Part shown: piece after piece, positions 8,150-15,124 of the stretch | How positions within the stretch are numbered: position 1 is the first letter of the stretch | How the letters are laid out: each line of letters begins with the position of its first letter | From: an uncultured Porphyromonas sp. | Lineage (GTDB): Bacteria > Bacteroidota > Bacteroidia > Bacteroidales > Porphyromonadaceae | Direction of reading: 5' to 3' | Assembly (NCBI RefSeq): GCF_900541275.1 | Contig: NZ_UQJH01000016.1 | Span: 1-36,169, forward strand | Length of the DNA: 36,169 nucleotides | Made by a program: the position numbers and the translations under genes | Notes under the pieces: model-generated | Seen by the model: the letters and a program-made list of their open reading frames with translations, nothing else | Told to the model about the DNA's origin: nothing | The model's database searches: none

Positions 8150-9400
8150 ATGATCATGAAACAACTTCATCACCTCTGGGCCCTCGTCGCCCTCCTCTCC
8201 GTCCTCCTCGTAGGCTGTAAGCCTGAGGAGACCCGTAAGCCCGCCATCGAGAGCGAGTGTACCTTTACCATCGAGACGCCTGTCGGTCTCAAGGACGCTA
8301 CCTACAGCGACCTCCAGGTGACCATTAAGAGCAGCCAGGACGGCAAAGAGATCGCCCTCAAGCCGGAGTCCGCTACCTTCCACCAGAAGCTCCTCGAGGG
8401 CAAGTACCAAGTCTCCCTCACTGCGGGGATCGCCTATCAGTCCGATCGGCTCGGCAAGGTCCAGACGATCGTCTCCATGGAGGAGAGCATCGTCGTGAAG
8501 GGCGAGAAGAGTACCTTCACCCTTATCCCTCAGTATACGGAGAATGTCAGCTCCGGCTTCGTCATCGAGGAGCTCTTCATCAGCCCTACCTACAATCCTG
8601 AGACTAAGAAGTCCTATAAGTACGGCGAGCAGTACATCAAGATCACCAACAACTCCGACGTCACTCTCTATGCCGATGGGCTCGGTATTGCGCAGTCTGC
8701 CCTCCTGTGCAATATGAAGCAGGACTATGTGGATAAGGATGCGATCAAGGATATCCTCCCGGTCGGATTCCTCTCCATCATCCCCGGTGATGGGACCACC
8801 TATCCCGTCAAGCCCGGTGCCTCGATCATCGTAGCGAATGACGCTCAGGACCACTCCAAGTTCTTCCCCGGAGCGGTCAATCTCGAGCACGCCGACTTCG
8901 AGATCTACGATCGCTCGTCCAATCCCCGCTTCCAGGATACAGACAATCCTGGGGTGCCCAATCTGATCTCCTACTACAAGTCCTCCCTCACTGTCTCCTC
9001 TTTCCATCAGGCGGGCTGCACCACCATTGCCCTCGTTAGGGTTCCGGTCGATGCCGCTACCTATGAGAAGGACTATGCGTGGTCGGCGAAGTATGTCTTC
9101 CGCTTCAAGGATTTTGTCAAGGAGATGGAGACTAAGGCCTACAAGGTTCCCCTCGACTGGATCGTCGATGCTGTCTTCCTGGGTATTAAGGATAAGATCG
9201 ACTGGCGCTATATTCCTGACACCATCGATGCTGGCTTTACCGGTTGGCGCGATAGTTTTCAGGACAATAGCGGTCAGGGTACCGCTGTGATCCGCAAGGT
9301 GGAGCGCGAGGTGAATGGCCGGAAGTACCTCAAGGATACCAATAACTCGACCGAGGACTTCAATGCTCGCGTACAGCCCTCTCTGAAGGCAGGCAAGTGA
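8150..9400 (+). CDS. DUF4876 lipoprotein, copy 2
   Basis: This 416-residue tandem paralogue of the preceding gene has lipobox LVGC and the same architecture: N-terminal beta domain (CTFTIETPVGLKDATYSDL), FVIEELFISPT with ITNNSDVTLYADGLGI, the IPGDGTTYPVKPGASIIV block, and the terminal LKDTNNSTEDF. The copies differ widely outside these blocks, so the duplication is old and the two may bind different partners or the same ligand differently. ATG codons occur at both 8150 and 8156; the choice does not affect the signal peptide. The ABC ATPase gene starts only 4 bases after its stop. The function is unknown. Confidence 0.85.
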   Translation: MIMKQLHHLWALVALLSVLLVGCKPEETRKPAIESECTFTIETPVGLKDATYSDLQVTIKSSQDGKEIALKPESATFHQKLLEGKYQVSLTAGIAYQSDRLGKVQTIVSMEESIVVKGEKSTFTLIPQYTENVSSGFVIEELFISPTYNPETKKSYKYGEQYIKITNNSDVTLYADGLGIAQSALLCNMKQDYVDKDAIKDILPVGFLSIIPGDGTTYPVKPGASIIVANDAQDHSKFFPGAVNLEHADFEIYDRSSNPRFQDTDNPGVPNLISYYKSSLTVSSFHQAGCTTIALVRVPVDAATYEKDYAWSAKYVFRFKDFVKEMETKAYKVPLDWIVDAVFLGIKDKIDWRYIPDTIDAGFTGWRDSFQDNSGQGTAVIRKVEREVNGRKYLKDTNNSTEDFNARVQPSLKAGK

Positions 9401-9404
9401 CGCC

Positions 9405-10295
9405 ATGCAGGATAGCATCATCCAGTGTGACCACCTGACCCACTACTACGGGAAGCGTCTCATCTACGAGGACCTCTCCTTCGAGGTCCCTCGGGGACGG
9501 ATCCTCGGTCTCTTGGGGAAGAATGGCACCGGCAAGACCACCACGATCAATATCCTCGCGGGCTACCTCCGCCCCGCCGGAGGCGCTTGTCGGATGCTCG
9601 GCTACGACATCCAAGCCATGCCTCCCTCCGTAAAAGCGCAGATCGCTCTCCTCATCGAGGGGCATGTGCAGTACAGCTTCATGACCGTCACGGAGATCGA
9701 GCGCTTCTATGCGCGGTTTTACCCCCGCTGGAAGCGTGAGATCTACTACGACCTCGTCAGCAAGCTCAAGATCGCTCCACGGCAGCGGATCAGCCAGATG
9801 TCCTGCGGGCAGCGCTCCCAGGTCGCCCTCGGACTGATCCTCGCCCAGGATGCCGACCTCCTGATCCTTGACGACTTCTCCCTCGGGCTCGACCCCGGCT
9901 ACCGGCGTCTCTTCATCGACTACCTCAGGGACTACACCAGCGGGCGTGACAAGACGGTCTTCCTCACCTCCCATATCATCCAGGATATGGAGCGGCTGAT
10001 TGACGACTGTATCATCCTTGACTACGGGAAGATCCTTGTCCAGATGCCGGTGAGGGAGCTGATGGAGACCTTCCACCGCTACACCTTCACCATCGGTGAG
10101 GGGGTTACTGCTCTGCCGGGGGATGAGAAGCTCTACTACACCGCCGTCATCGGTCGTGCGGCAGAGCTCCACACCTTCCAGTCGAGAGAGTATGTGCAGG
10201 CCTACCTGCAGAGAGCACAGATCCCCTACGACCAGCTCGTGGAGGAGCCGATGACCCTCGAGGACGCCTTCATCGGACTAACCGGTAAGTACTGA
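9405..10295 (+). CDS. ABC transporter ATP-binding protein
   Basis: This 296-residue cytoplasmic ATPase of the BcrA/CcmA-like (ABC-2) type has Walker A GKNGTGKT (38-45), signature MSCGQ (132-136), Walker B DLLILDD (151-157) with the D-loop GLD following, and the switch His in LTSH (190). The residue after the Walker B aspartate, normally the catalytic Glu, is Asp 157 here. I recall the same DD in related Bacteroidetes proteins, so it may be a subfamily trait. The C-terminal ~90 residues are the usual variable extension. It sits with a membrane partner gene and a DUF4857 gene, forming an ABC module reminiscent of NosFY. Transport direction and substrate cannot be told from sequence. Confidence 0.9.
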   Translation: MQDSIIQCDHLTHYYGKRLIYEDLSFEVPRGRILGLLGKNGTGKTTTINILAGYLRPAGGACRMLGYDIQAMPPSVKAQIALLIEGHVQYSFMTVTEIERFYARFYPRWKREIYYDLVSKLKIAPRQRISQMSCGQRSQVALGLILAQDADLLILDDFSLGLDPGYRRLFIDYLRDYTSGRDKTVFLTSHIIQDMERLIDDCIILDYGKILVQMPVRELMETFHRYTFTIGEGVTALPGDEKLYYTAVIGRAAELHTFQSREYVQAYLQRAQIPYDQLVEEPMTLEDAFIGLTGKY

Positions 10296-10302
10296 GTCGG
10301 AT

Positions 10303-10971
10303 ATGATACAGGGACTACTATATAAGGAGTGGATCAAGACCCGCTGGGCGCTCTTAGTGCTCTACATCGTAGGGCTCGCCATAACCGCCTACGCCCTCCT
10401 CACCCTCCAGAGGGTCATCACTCTCCGAGGAGCGGCACACCTATGGGAGATCCTACTCTCCAAGGATGTGCTCTTCCTCAATATGCTGCAGTATCAGCCC
10501 CTCTTCACGGGCCTGATACTCGCTGTGACGCAATTTGCTCCTGAGATGACCCAGAAGCGGCTCAAGCTCACCCTCCATCTGCCAATGAACCAGGGGACCA
10601 TTGCCCTCACCATGCTTACCTATGGAGTAGGGGTCCTTGGGCTCCTCTGCCTCACGCAGCACTTGATGCTTGCCCTCTACCTCCGGAGCATCCTTGCCCC
10701 GGAGCTGGCGACCCATCTGCTCGTCAGCATCGCCCCGTGGTTTATGGCCGGCTTCACCGCCTATGGACTCACCGCCCTCGTGGTGCTTGAGTCCACCTGG
10801 CGCCGACGTGTGCTCTACATACTCCTCAGCTACGCACTCGTCCACTTCTACTTCATCAGCACGACCCCTCGTTTCTACCAGGGGGCGCTTCTCCCGATGG
10901 GGCTGGTGACGCTGCTGCTCTGCTACGTCTCGATACTCTCGATCCAACGCTTTAAGGAAGGAGTGCAATGA
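10303..10971 (+). CDS. ABC transporter membrane (permease) subunit
   Basis: This 222-residue polytopic membrane protein has about six hydrophobic helices: near 15-37, 60-80, 100-128, 136-160, 168-186 and 195-212. It begins with MIQGLLYKEWIKTRW, the amphipathic KEW start typical of ABC-2 type permeases. It lies between the ATPase gene (7 bases upstream) and the DUF4857 gene (ATGA overlap at 10968-10971), so it is the natural membrane partner of that ATPase. It shows no recognisable substrate signature. Confidence 0.8.
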   Translation: MIQGLLYKEWIKTRWALLVLYIVGLAITAYALLTLQRVITLRGAAHLWEILLSKDVLFLNMLQYQPLFTGLILAVTQFAPEMTQKRLKLTLHLPMNQGTIALTMLTYGVGVLGLLCLTQHLMLALYLRSILAPELATHLLVSIAPWFMAGFTAYGLTALVVLESTWRRRVLYILLSYALVHFYFISTTPRFYQGALLPMGLVTLLLCYVSILSIQRFKEGVQ

Positions 10972-12095
10972 AGCCACTATACACCATTTTGCTTACCCTC
11001 CTTGCCGCACTGGCACTGATCTGGGGCATTACCTCGCTCAGCGATATGACGGCACCCAAGGGGGATTATGTCCCCTTCACCCTCTACAGTGAGGTGGTGG
11101 AGGACTTCGCCTCGCTCGACAATCGGGATGGAGAGGGGACCCGCTACTACGACTACGCCGGTCGGAAGTACACCGACAGCGAGTTTGATAGCATCCTCCC
11201 CTCCTTCTACTACCGCCAGCTGGTGATGGATGGACGTCTCCCGGATAGCATCCGGGGCATCGCTGTGGATCAGGGACTGCTGGAGCGTGAGAGCTTTATC
11301 TTCGTCTCTCACCCCGCGAGTCTCAATACGCACGAGACCCCGCTCTATTTCCTCCTGGAGTCGATGTCCAAGAGAGTCAATCTGGAGATGCCGGAGGATG
11401 TCTTCCGCTTCACAGATCGGCGGATCGAATTTGTCAACATGGAGTCCAATTCGATCGAGGAGGAGAAGTCGGCCCTCTACCAGCGGGCGCTGGAGGAGAA
11501 GGGCGTCACCTTCCCCATCCGCCTCGTGGCAGGTAATCCGACGACCCGTAAGGCGTACGACAATGGCTACCTCCTCGTCGACGCTGCGGACCATCTCTAC
11601 CAGCTACGACAGACTGTCGGTCGTCCCTTCGTACGACCGATCGACTTGCCGGAGGGCGTGCGGCCTGAGTACCTCTTCGTCACGGAGTACCCCTCTAAGC
11701 GGTTCCTCGGCTTCGTCGTCGACCGGGAGGGCTCGCTCTACGTCATACATATGCCGGAGTATCGGCTCCAGAGGGCCGATCTCCCCACGCTACGGATGCG
11801 AGAGGAGAAGCTGACCATCCTCGGCAACCCCTTCTTCTGGACCGTGATCCAGAGTGATGCAGAGGGGGCAGAGTACACTGCGCTGGATGCCCAGACGCTG
11901 GCGAGCGTCAAGAGCCTCCACTTCGACACCCCCAGTGGACGAACTTTCGCGGACTATGTCGTGCCCTTCCAGCTCCGCTTCGAGTCGGGGGAGTACAATT
12001 ACCTCCACCCGACTGTTAGCCAATTCTCCTGGATCGGTACACTCGTCTGGCTCCTCACCATCGGCGGCATCGTCTGGTACCGCCGAAGGAAGTAA
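10968..12095 (+). CDS. DUF4857 membrane-anchored periplasmic protein
   Basis: This 375-residue protein has one N-terminal hydrophobic helix (about 4-24) and one at the C-terminus (about 351-369) followed by a basic YRRRK tail, so the ~325-residue middle should lie in the periplasm. The middle part has alternating beta-rich and charged segments (FTDRRIEFVNMESN, PEYLFVTEYPSKRFLGFVVD) fitting the Bacteroidetes DUF4857 family, which I associate with small ABC modules. It overlaps the permease gene by ATGA and is the last gene of the cluster. It probably completes the inner-membrane ABC complex or connects it to the lipoproteins. The function is unknown. Confidence 0.8.
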   Translation: MKPLYTILLTLLAALALIWGITSLSDMTAPKGDYVPFTLYSEVVEDFASLDNRDGEGTRYYDYAGRKYTDSEFDSILPSFYYRQLVMDGRLPDSIRGIAVDQGLLERESFIFVSHPASLNTHETPLYFLLESMSKRVNLEMPEDVFRFTDRRIEFVNMESNSIEEEKSALYQRALEEKGVTFPIRLVAGNPTTRKAYDNGYLLVDAADHLYQLRQTVGRPFVRPIDLPEGVRPEYLFVTEYPSKRFLGFVVDREGSLYVIHMPEYRLQRADLPTLRMREEKLTILGNPFFWTVIQSDAEGAEYTALDAQTLASVKSLHFDTPSGRTFADYVVPFQLRFESGEYNYLHPTVSQFSWIGTLVWLLTIGGIVWYRRRK

Positions 12096-12106
12096 GGACC
12101 ATATAT

Positions 12107-12232
12107 AGAGACTATTGCACGAAGGCGATTTGCTGCGTTGCTTTCGGAATTCGGTCTCGGTCACGTACGTGAGTACGCTCCCTTCGACCTCATCCTCAGC
12201 GCCTTGCATCTCATCCTTCGTGCAAAGTCTCT
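12107..12232. repeat. 126-bp MITE-like imperfect palindrome
   Basis: The terminal inverted repeats are AGAGACT-a-TTGCACGAAGG (12107-12125) and CCTTCGTGCAAAGTCTCT (12215-12232), identical apart from one extra base. A perfect 12-bp palindrome TCACGTACGTGA (12161-12172) lies near the centre, and parts of the intervening arms are also quasi-symmetric. There is no coding potential. It starts 11 bases after the DUF4857 stop, so its RNA could fold into a long stem that ends or stabilises the cluster transcript. It resembles a non-autonomous miniature element. Confidence 0.7.
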
Positions 12233-12253
12233 GCATATTTGAAACAAATGTGC

Positions 12254-12333
12254 GAGAATGGCACTTCGTGCAACATTCTCATATAGATACTCGAGGTCGC
12301 TCTGCTCTCTCATTGACGGGCAGTGCGACCTCG
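12254..12333. repeat. Two adjacent hairpins
   Basis: Hairpin 1 (12254-12280) has arms GAGAATG/CATTCTC enclosing GCAC-ttc-GTGC, and its core is related to the GCACTTCGTGC motif of the large palindromic repeats and the end of the 126-bp element. Hairpin 2 has arms CGAGGTCGC (12292-12300) and GCGACCTCG (12325-12333). Neither is followed by a U-run. Confidence 0.6.
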
Positions 12334-12444
12334 TCTATTAGGTCCCTCTCACTCGGGTGCAATAGTGGTCGAGAAAAAGTGTCGAAACGTACATCATCTG
12401 CTACAGAGAAGGGCATCCCCTGACACGTCCCCACAGGCGCTGAT

Positions 12445-12510
12445 CTAATATCGGTATTAGAGAAGACTAATATCGGTATTAGAGATCACTAATATCGGTA
12501 TTAGAAATAC
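12445..12510. repeat. Three 22-bp tandem palindromic repeats
   Basis: CTAATATCGGTATTAG occurs three times at 12445, 12467 and 12489 with an exact 22-bp period. Each 16-mer is a 6-bp inverted repeat around TCGG, separated by 6-bp variable linkers (AGAAGA, AGATCA). The period is about two helical turns, so a dimeric protein would contact the same face each time. It also recalls the 22/23-bp minisatellite described within BrickBuilt MITEs of P. gingivalis. The sequence downstream holds the tRNA-tuf promoter. Confidence 0.85.
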
Positions 12511-12583
12511 CCCTGAGGTATCAGCCTGCTTCAGCGGGGTAAGTCACCGGGTCCCCTCCACTCCTGCCGGGGCTTCCTACTAT

Positions 12584-12599
12584 ACCCTATATATAGGGT
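12584..12599. repeat. 16-bp perfect palindrome ACCCTATATATAGGGT
   Basis: The sequence equals its own reverse complement. A six-T run follows at about 12609-12614. It lies about 50 bases before the tRNA-tuf promoter and may be a protein-binding site or part of a weak terminator. Confidence 0.6.
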
Positions 12600-12646
12600 C
12601 TTAGCCTATTTTTTGCGACAAAGTGGCACTCAAGGGTCAGAAGTAC

Positions 12647-12677
12647 TTGCCGGATCTGGATTTTTGTCGTACATTTG
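12647..12677 (+). promoter_or_regulatory. Bacteroidetes-type promoter for tRNA-tuf operon
   Basis: TTG at 12647-12649, a 20-base spacer, then TACATTTG at 12670-12677 fit the Bacteroidetes sigma(ABfr) pattern (-33 TTTG/TTG, -7 TAnnTTTG). Transcription would start near 12684, about 50 bases before tRNA-Tyr. It is the best promoter match I saw in the window and sits before a set of highly expressed genes. Confidence 0.65.
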
Positions 12678-12734
12678 CAACCACATTCGAGAGATATGCG
12701 GGCGGAGGCCGGCATAGCGGATGTGACAGAAGAC

Positions 12735-12816
12735 GCGCAGATACCAAAGTGGCCAACTGGGGCTGACTGTAAATCAGCTGGCTTTGCCTTCGGTGGTTCG
12801 AATCCGCCTCTGCGCA
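12735..12816 (+). tRNA. tRNA-Tyr (GTA)
   Basis: This is an 82-nt class II tRNA. Acceptor arms GCGCAGA/TCTGCGC pair perfectly and the discriminator is A. The anticodon stem GCTGA/TCAGC encloses CTGTAAA, with anticodon GTA at 12769-12771. The T loop GGTTCGAATCC is normal. CCA is not encoded. Confidence 0.97.
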
Positions 12817-12871
12817 CACGACAAGGGGAAGGAGGTGCCCGGGTGCGGGCATTGATTCTCTTCTTGGATCT

Positions 12872-12944
12872 GCGGAAGTAGCTCAGTTGATAGAGCATTA
12901 GCCTTCCAAGCTGAGGGTCGCGGGTTTGAGTCCCGTCTTCCGCT
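12872..12944 (+). tRNA. tRNA-Gly (TCC)
   Basis: This is a 73-nt cloverleaf. Acceptor arms GCGGAAG/CTTCCGC pair perfectly, the D arm is GCTCAGTTGATAGAGC, the anticodon TCC is at 12905-12907 in loop CTTCCAA, and the T arm is CGGGTTTGAGTCCCG. The discriminator is T and CCA is not encoded. Confidence 0.97.
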
Positions 12945-12985
12945 CTTAGTGTAGTCCCTATGGGGCTGCGATCATGGCAACAAAT

Positions 12986-13057
<72 letters not shown>

Positions 13058-13195
13058 CTTATACGAAGTGTGAGGGAGTAGATGAGACGGCGTTACTCCG
13101 TTGGTCTCCTTAAGGGGGAGAAATGGGAGTATTGCCGGCTACTATTGCCCTTATGTGGGTAGAGAATTACTTAACTCAACTATATTTTTTGTATT

Positions 13196-14470
13196 ATGGC
13201 AAAAGAAGAATTCCAGAGAACGAAGCCGCATGTCAACATCGGTACCATCGGTCACGTAGACCACGGTAAGACGACTCTGACTGCGGCCATCACCAACGTA
13301 CTTGCCAAGGCTTCTGGTAAGGATTCTGAGGCTCGCTCTTTCGACCAGATCGATAACGCTCCCGAGGAGAAGGAGAGAGGTATCACCATCAACTCCTCAC
13401 ACGTGGAGTATGAGACCATGGATCGCAAGGGTAAGTCCCTTGATGATCTGCTGGATCCCGATGCTGTAGAGGGCGCAGAGCGCGGTACTGACATCGTAGG
13501 ACGTCACTACGCTCACGTAGACTGCCCCGGGCACGCCGACTATGTCAAGAACATGGTTACCGGTGCCGCTCAGATGGACGGTGCCATCCTCGTAGTAGCT
13601 GCTACCGATGGTCCTATGCCTCAGACCCGTGAGCACATCCTGCTCGCCCGTCAGGTGAACGTCCCCAGCATCGTCGTATTTGTCAACAAGTGCGATATGG
13701 TCGAGGATAAGGAGATGCTCGAGCTCGTAGATATGGAGACTCGTGATCTGCTCTCTAAGTACGACTACGATGGCGACAACACCCCCATCATCCACGGCTC
13801 TGCCCTCGGTGCTCTCAATGGTGAGCAGAAGTGGGTCGACACCGTTATGGACCTGATGGACGCTGTCGATCAGTACATCCCCACTCCCGAGCACGAGCTA
13901 GACAAGCCGTTCCTCATGCCTGTCGAGGATATCTTCTCCATCACCGGTCGTGGTACCGTAGCTACCGGTCGTGTAGAGACTGGTCGCATCAAGCCCGGTG
14001 ACGCTGTAGAGATCATCGGTCTCGGTGCTGATGGCCTGAAGTCTACCGTAACCAGCGTGGAGACCTTCCAGAAGAACATGTCCACCGGTGGTGAGGCAGG
14101 TGACAACGTAGGTATCCTGCTCCGCGGTATCGACAAGGATCAGCTGAAGCGTGGTATGATCGTCTGCGCTCCCGGCACCGTGAAGCCGCACTCTGAGTTC
14201 AAGGCTTCCATCTACGTCCTCAAGAAAGAGGAGGGTGGCCGTCACACGCCGTTCCGTAACCACTATCGTCCGCAGTTCTTCATCCGTACGCTTGACGTAA
14301 CCGGTGACATCGAGCTGCCTGAGGGTCAGGAGATCGTGATGCCTGGTGACAACGTAGAGATCAAGGTGAAGCTTCTCTCTCCGGTTGCTTGTGACGCAGG
14401 TCTTCGCTTCGCCATCCGTGAGGGTGGATGCACCGTCGGTGCAGGTCAGATCACTGAGATCCTCGACTGA
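13196..14470 (+). CDS. tuf: Elongation factor Tu with an insertion before DCPGH
   Basis: EF-Tu carries aminoacyl-tRNA to the ribosome as a GTPase. All signatures are present: GHVDHGKT (G1), RGITIN (switch I, Thr 64), DCPGH (109-113), NKCD and the domain II/III blocks (GRGTVATGRVE, GGRHTPF, VGAGQITEI). The protein is 424 residues, while Bacteroidales EF-Tu is normally about 395. Of the 29 extra residues, about 26 lie at 75-102 (13418-13501), in the beta-turn between switch I and DCPGH, where other EF-Tus have just two residues. The insert starts MDRKGKSLDDLLD and is acidic. The frame stays open and codon use does not change, so it looks genuine. The gene sits in the tRNA-tuf-secE order known from E. 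coli tufB. Confidence 0.97.
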   Translation: MAKEEFQRTKPHVNIGTIGHVDHGKTTLTAAITNVLAKASGKDSEARSFDQIDNAPEEKERGITINSSHVEYETMDRKGKSLDDLLDPDAVEGAERGTDIVGRHYAHVDCPGHADYVKNMVTGAAQMDGAILVVAATDGPMPQTREHILLARQVNVPSIVVFVNKCDMVEDKEMLELVDMETRDLLSKYDYDGDNTPIIHGSALGALNGEQKWVDTVMDLMDAVDQYIPTPEHELDKPFLMPVEDIFSITGRGTVATGRVETGRIKPGDAVEIIGLGADGLKSTVTSVETFQKNMSTGGEAGDNVGILLRGIDKDQLKRGMIVCAPGTVKPHSEFKASIYVLKKEEGGRHTPFRNHYRPQFFIRTLDVTGDIELPEGQEIVMPGDNVEIKVKLLSPVACDAGLRFAIREGGCTVGAGQITEILD

Positions 14471-14509
14471 TCTCACGGTCTGTAAGACCCAAGTAAGTCA
14501 ATAGACTAT

Positions 14510-14555
14510 GATAAGCCGTCCCTCGGGACGCTAACGCCTCCGGAGACGGCTTATC
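14510..14555. terminator. Hairpin between tuf and tRNA-Trp
   Basis: An 11-bp stem, GATAAGCCGTC (14510-14520) and GACGGCTTATC (14545-14555), encloses a 24-nt loop. No U-run follows, so it may be a processing or partial termination site separating tuf mRNA from the tRNA. Confidence 0.5.
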
Positions 14556-14558
14556 TAT

Positions 14559-14631
14559 AGGGGATTAGCTCAGTTGGTAGAGCACCGGTCTCCAAAACCG
14601 GGTGTCGTGAGTTCGAGCCTCGCATCCCCTG
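14559..14631 (+). tRNA. tRNA-Trp (CCA)
   Basis: This is a 73-nt cloverleaf. Acceptor arms AGGGGAT/ATCCCCT pair perfectly, with G as discriminator. The anticodon stem CCGGT/ACCGG encloses loop CTCCAAA, with anticodon CCA at 14592-14594. Its place between tuf and secE is a conserved arrangement in many bacteria. Confidence 0.97.
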
Positions 14632-14666
14632 CTCAATTTAAAATGTGTAAGTAGATATTAGGCTTT

Positions 14667-14888
14667 ATGGCTGAACCTGAGAGCAAGAACATCTTCCAGC
14701 GCAGCAGCGCCTACGTCAAGGCGTGCTTCGACGAGCTGCGTTATAAGGTGTCATGGCCGACGCCCAAGGAGTTATCCCAGAGCGCGGTGATTGTATTGGT
14801 AGCTTCCGTCATACTATCCCTACTCATATTTGGTGTAGACCAGATCCTCGAGTACGCGATGAGTGGACTTTACCGTCTGATCATCTAA
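14667..14888 (+). CDS. secE: Preprotein translocase subunit SecE
   Basis: This 73-residue single-span membrane protein stabilises SecY in the SecYEG translocon. The amphipathic helix YVKACFDELRYKVSWPTPKE (residues 16-35) carries the conserved V-x-W-P-T-x-x-E motif, followed by one transmembrane helix at about 41-62. The length is normal for short-type SecE. It starts 36 bases after tRNA-Trp and precedes nusG after an unusually long 236-base spacer. Confidence 0.95.
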   Translation: MAEPESKNIFQRSSAYVKACFDELRYKVSWPTPKELSQSAVIVLVASVILSLLIFGVDQILEYAMSGLYRLII

Positions 14889-14981
14889 TAGCCGAGCTGG
14901 AGGTCAAGGGCTGACGGGCGAGATGAGGACTCATCGCGTGCCGCAGTCTTACCCTATATGATAGGCTTCATGACAACCCTT

Positions 14982-15108
14982 GCGAAGTGAGGTGCGAGAC
15001 CGATAGGTCTCTCCTGCACCTGCTCGCTCCCCTTGGGCTTCCTATTTAGTCCGATTTACTTTAGTTTCACACAAGTCCGTGAGTGCGGTCCCTTGGGACT
15101 GTCGGACT
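14982..15108 (+). promoter_or_regulatory. Structured leader between secE and nusG
   Basis: Two stem-loops can be drawn. The first spans 14990-15021: AGGTGC/GCACCT outside, GAGACC-gata-GGTCTC inside, possibly lengthened by GCGA/TCGC at 14982 and 15024. The second spans 15074-15108: AGTCCG/CGGACT outside, GTCCC-tt-GGGAC inside, ending 16 bases before the nusG ATG, where it could affect translation initiation. No known riboswitch or leader class is recognised. Confidence 0.45.
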
Positions 15109-15124
15109 GGCAGATGCTTTGACA

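Noticed and set aside
12445..12510. CRISPR array
   Set aside because: Linkers between the repeats are only 6 bp, there are three units, and no cas genes are present.
13418..13501. Mini-intein or frameshift in tuf
   Set aside because: The insert is only about 28 residues, has no intein splice-junction Cys/Ser...HN motifs, and the frame is continuous with intact flanks.
15083..15124. GTG start for nusG at 15083
   Set aside because: It would add 14 residues encoded by the hairpin just upstream. The ATG at 15125 gives the normal NusG N-terminus.
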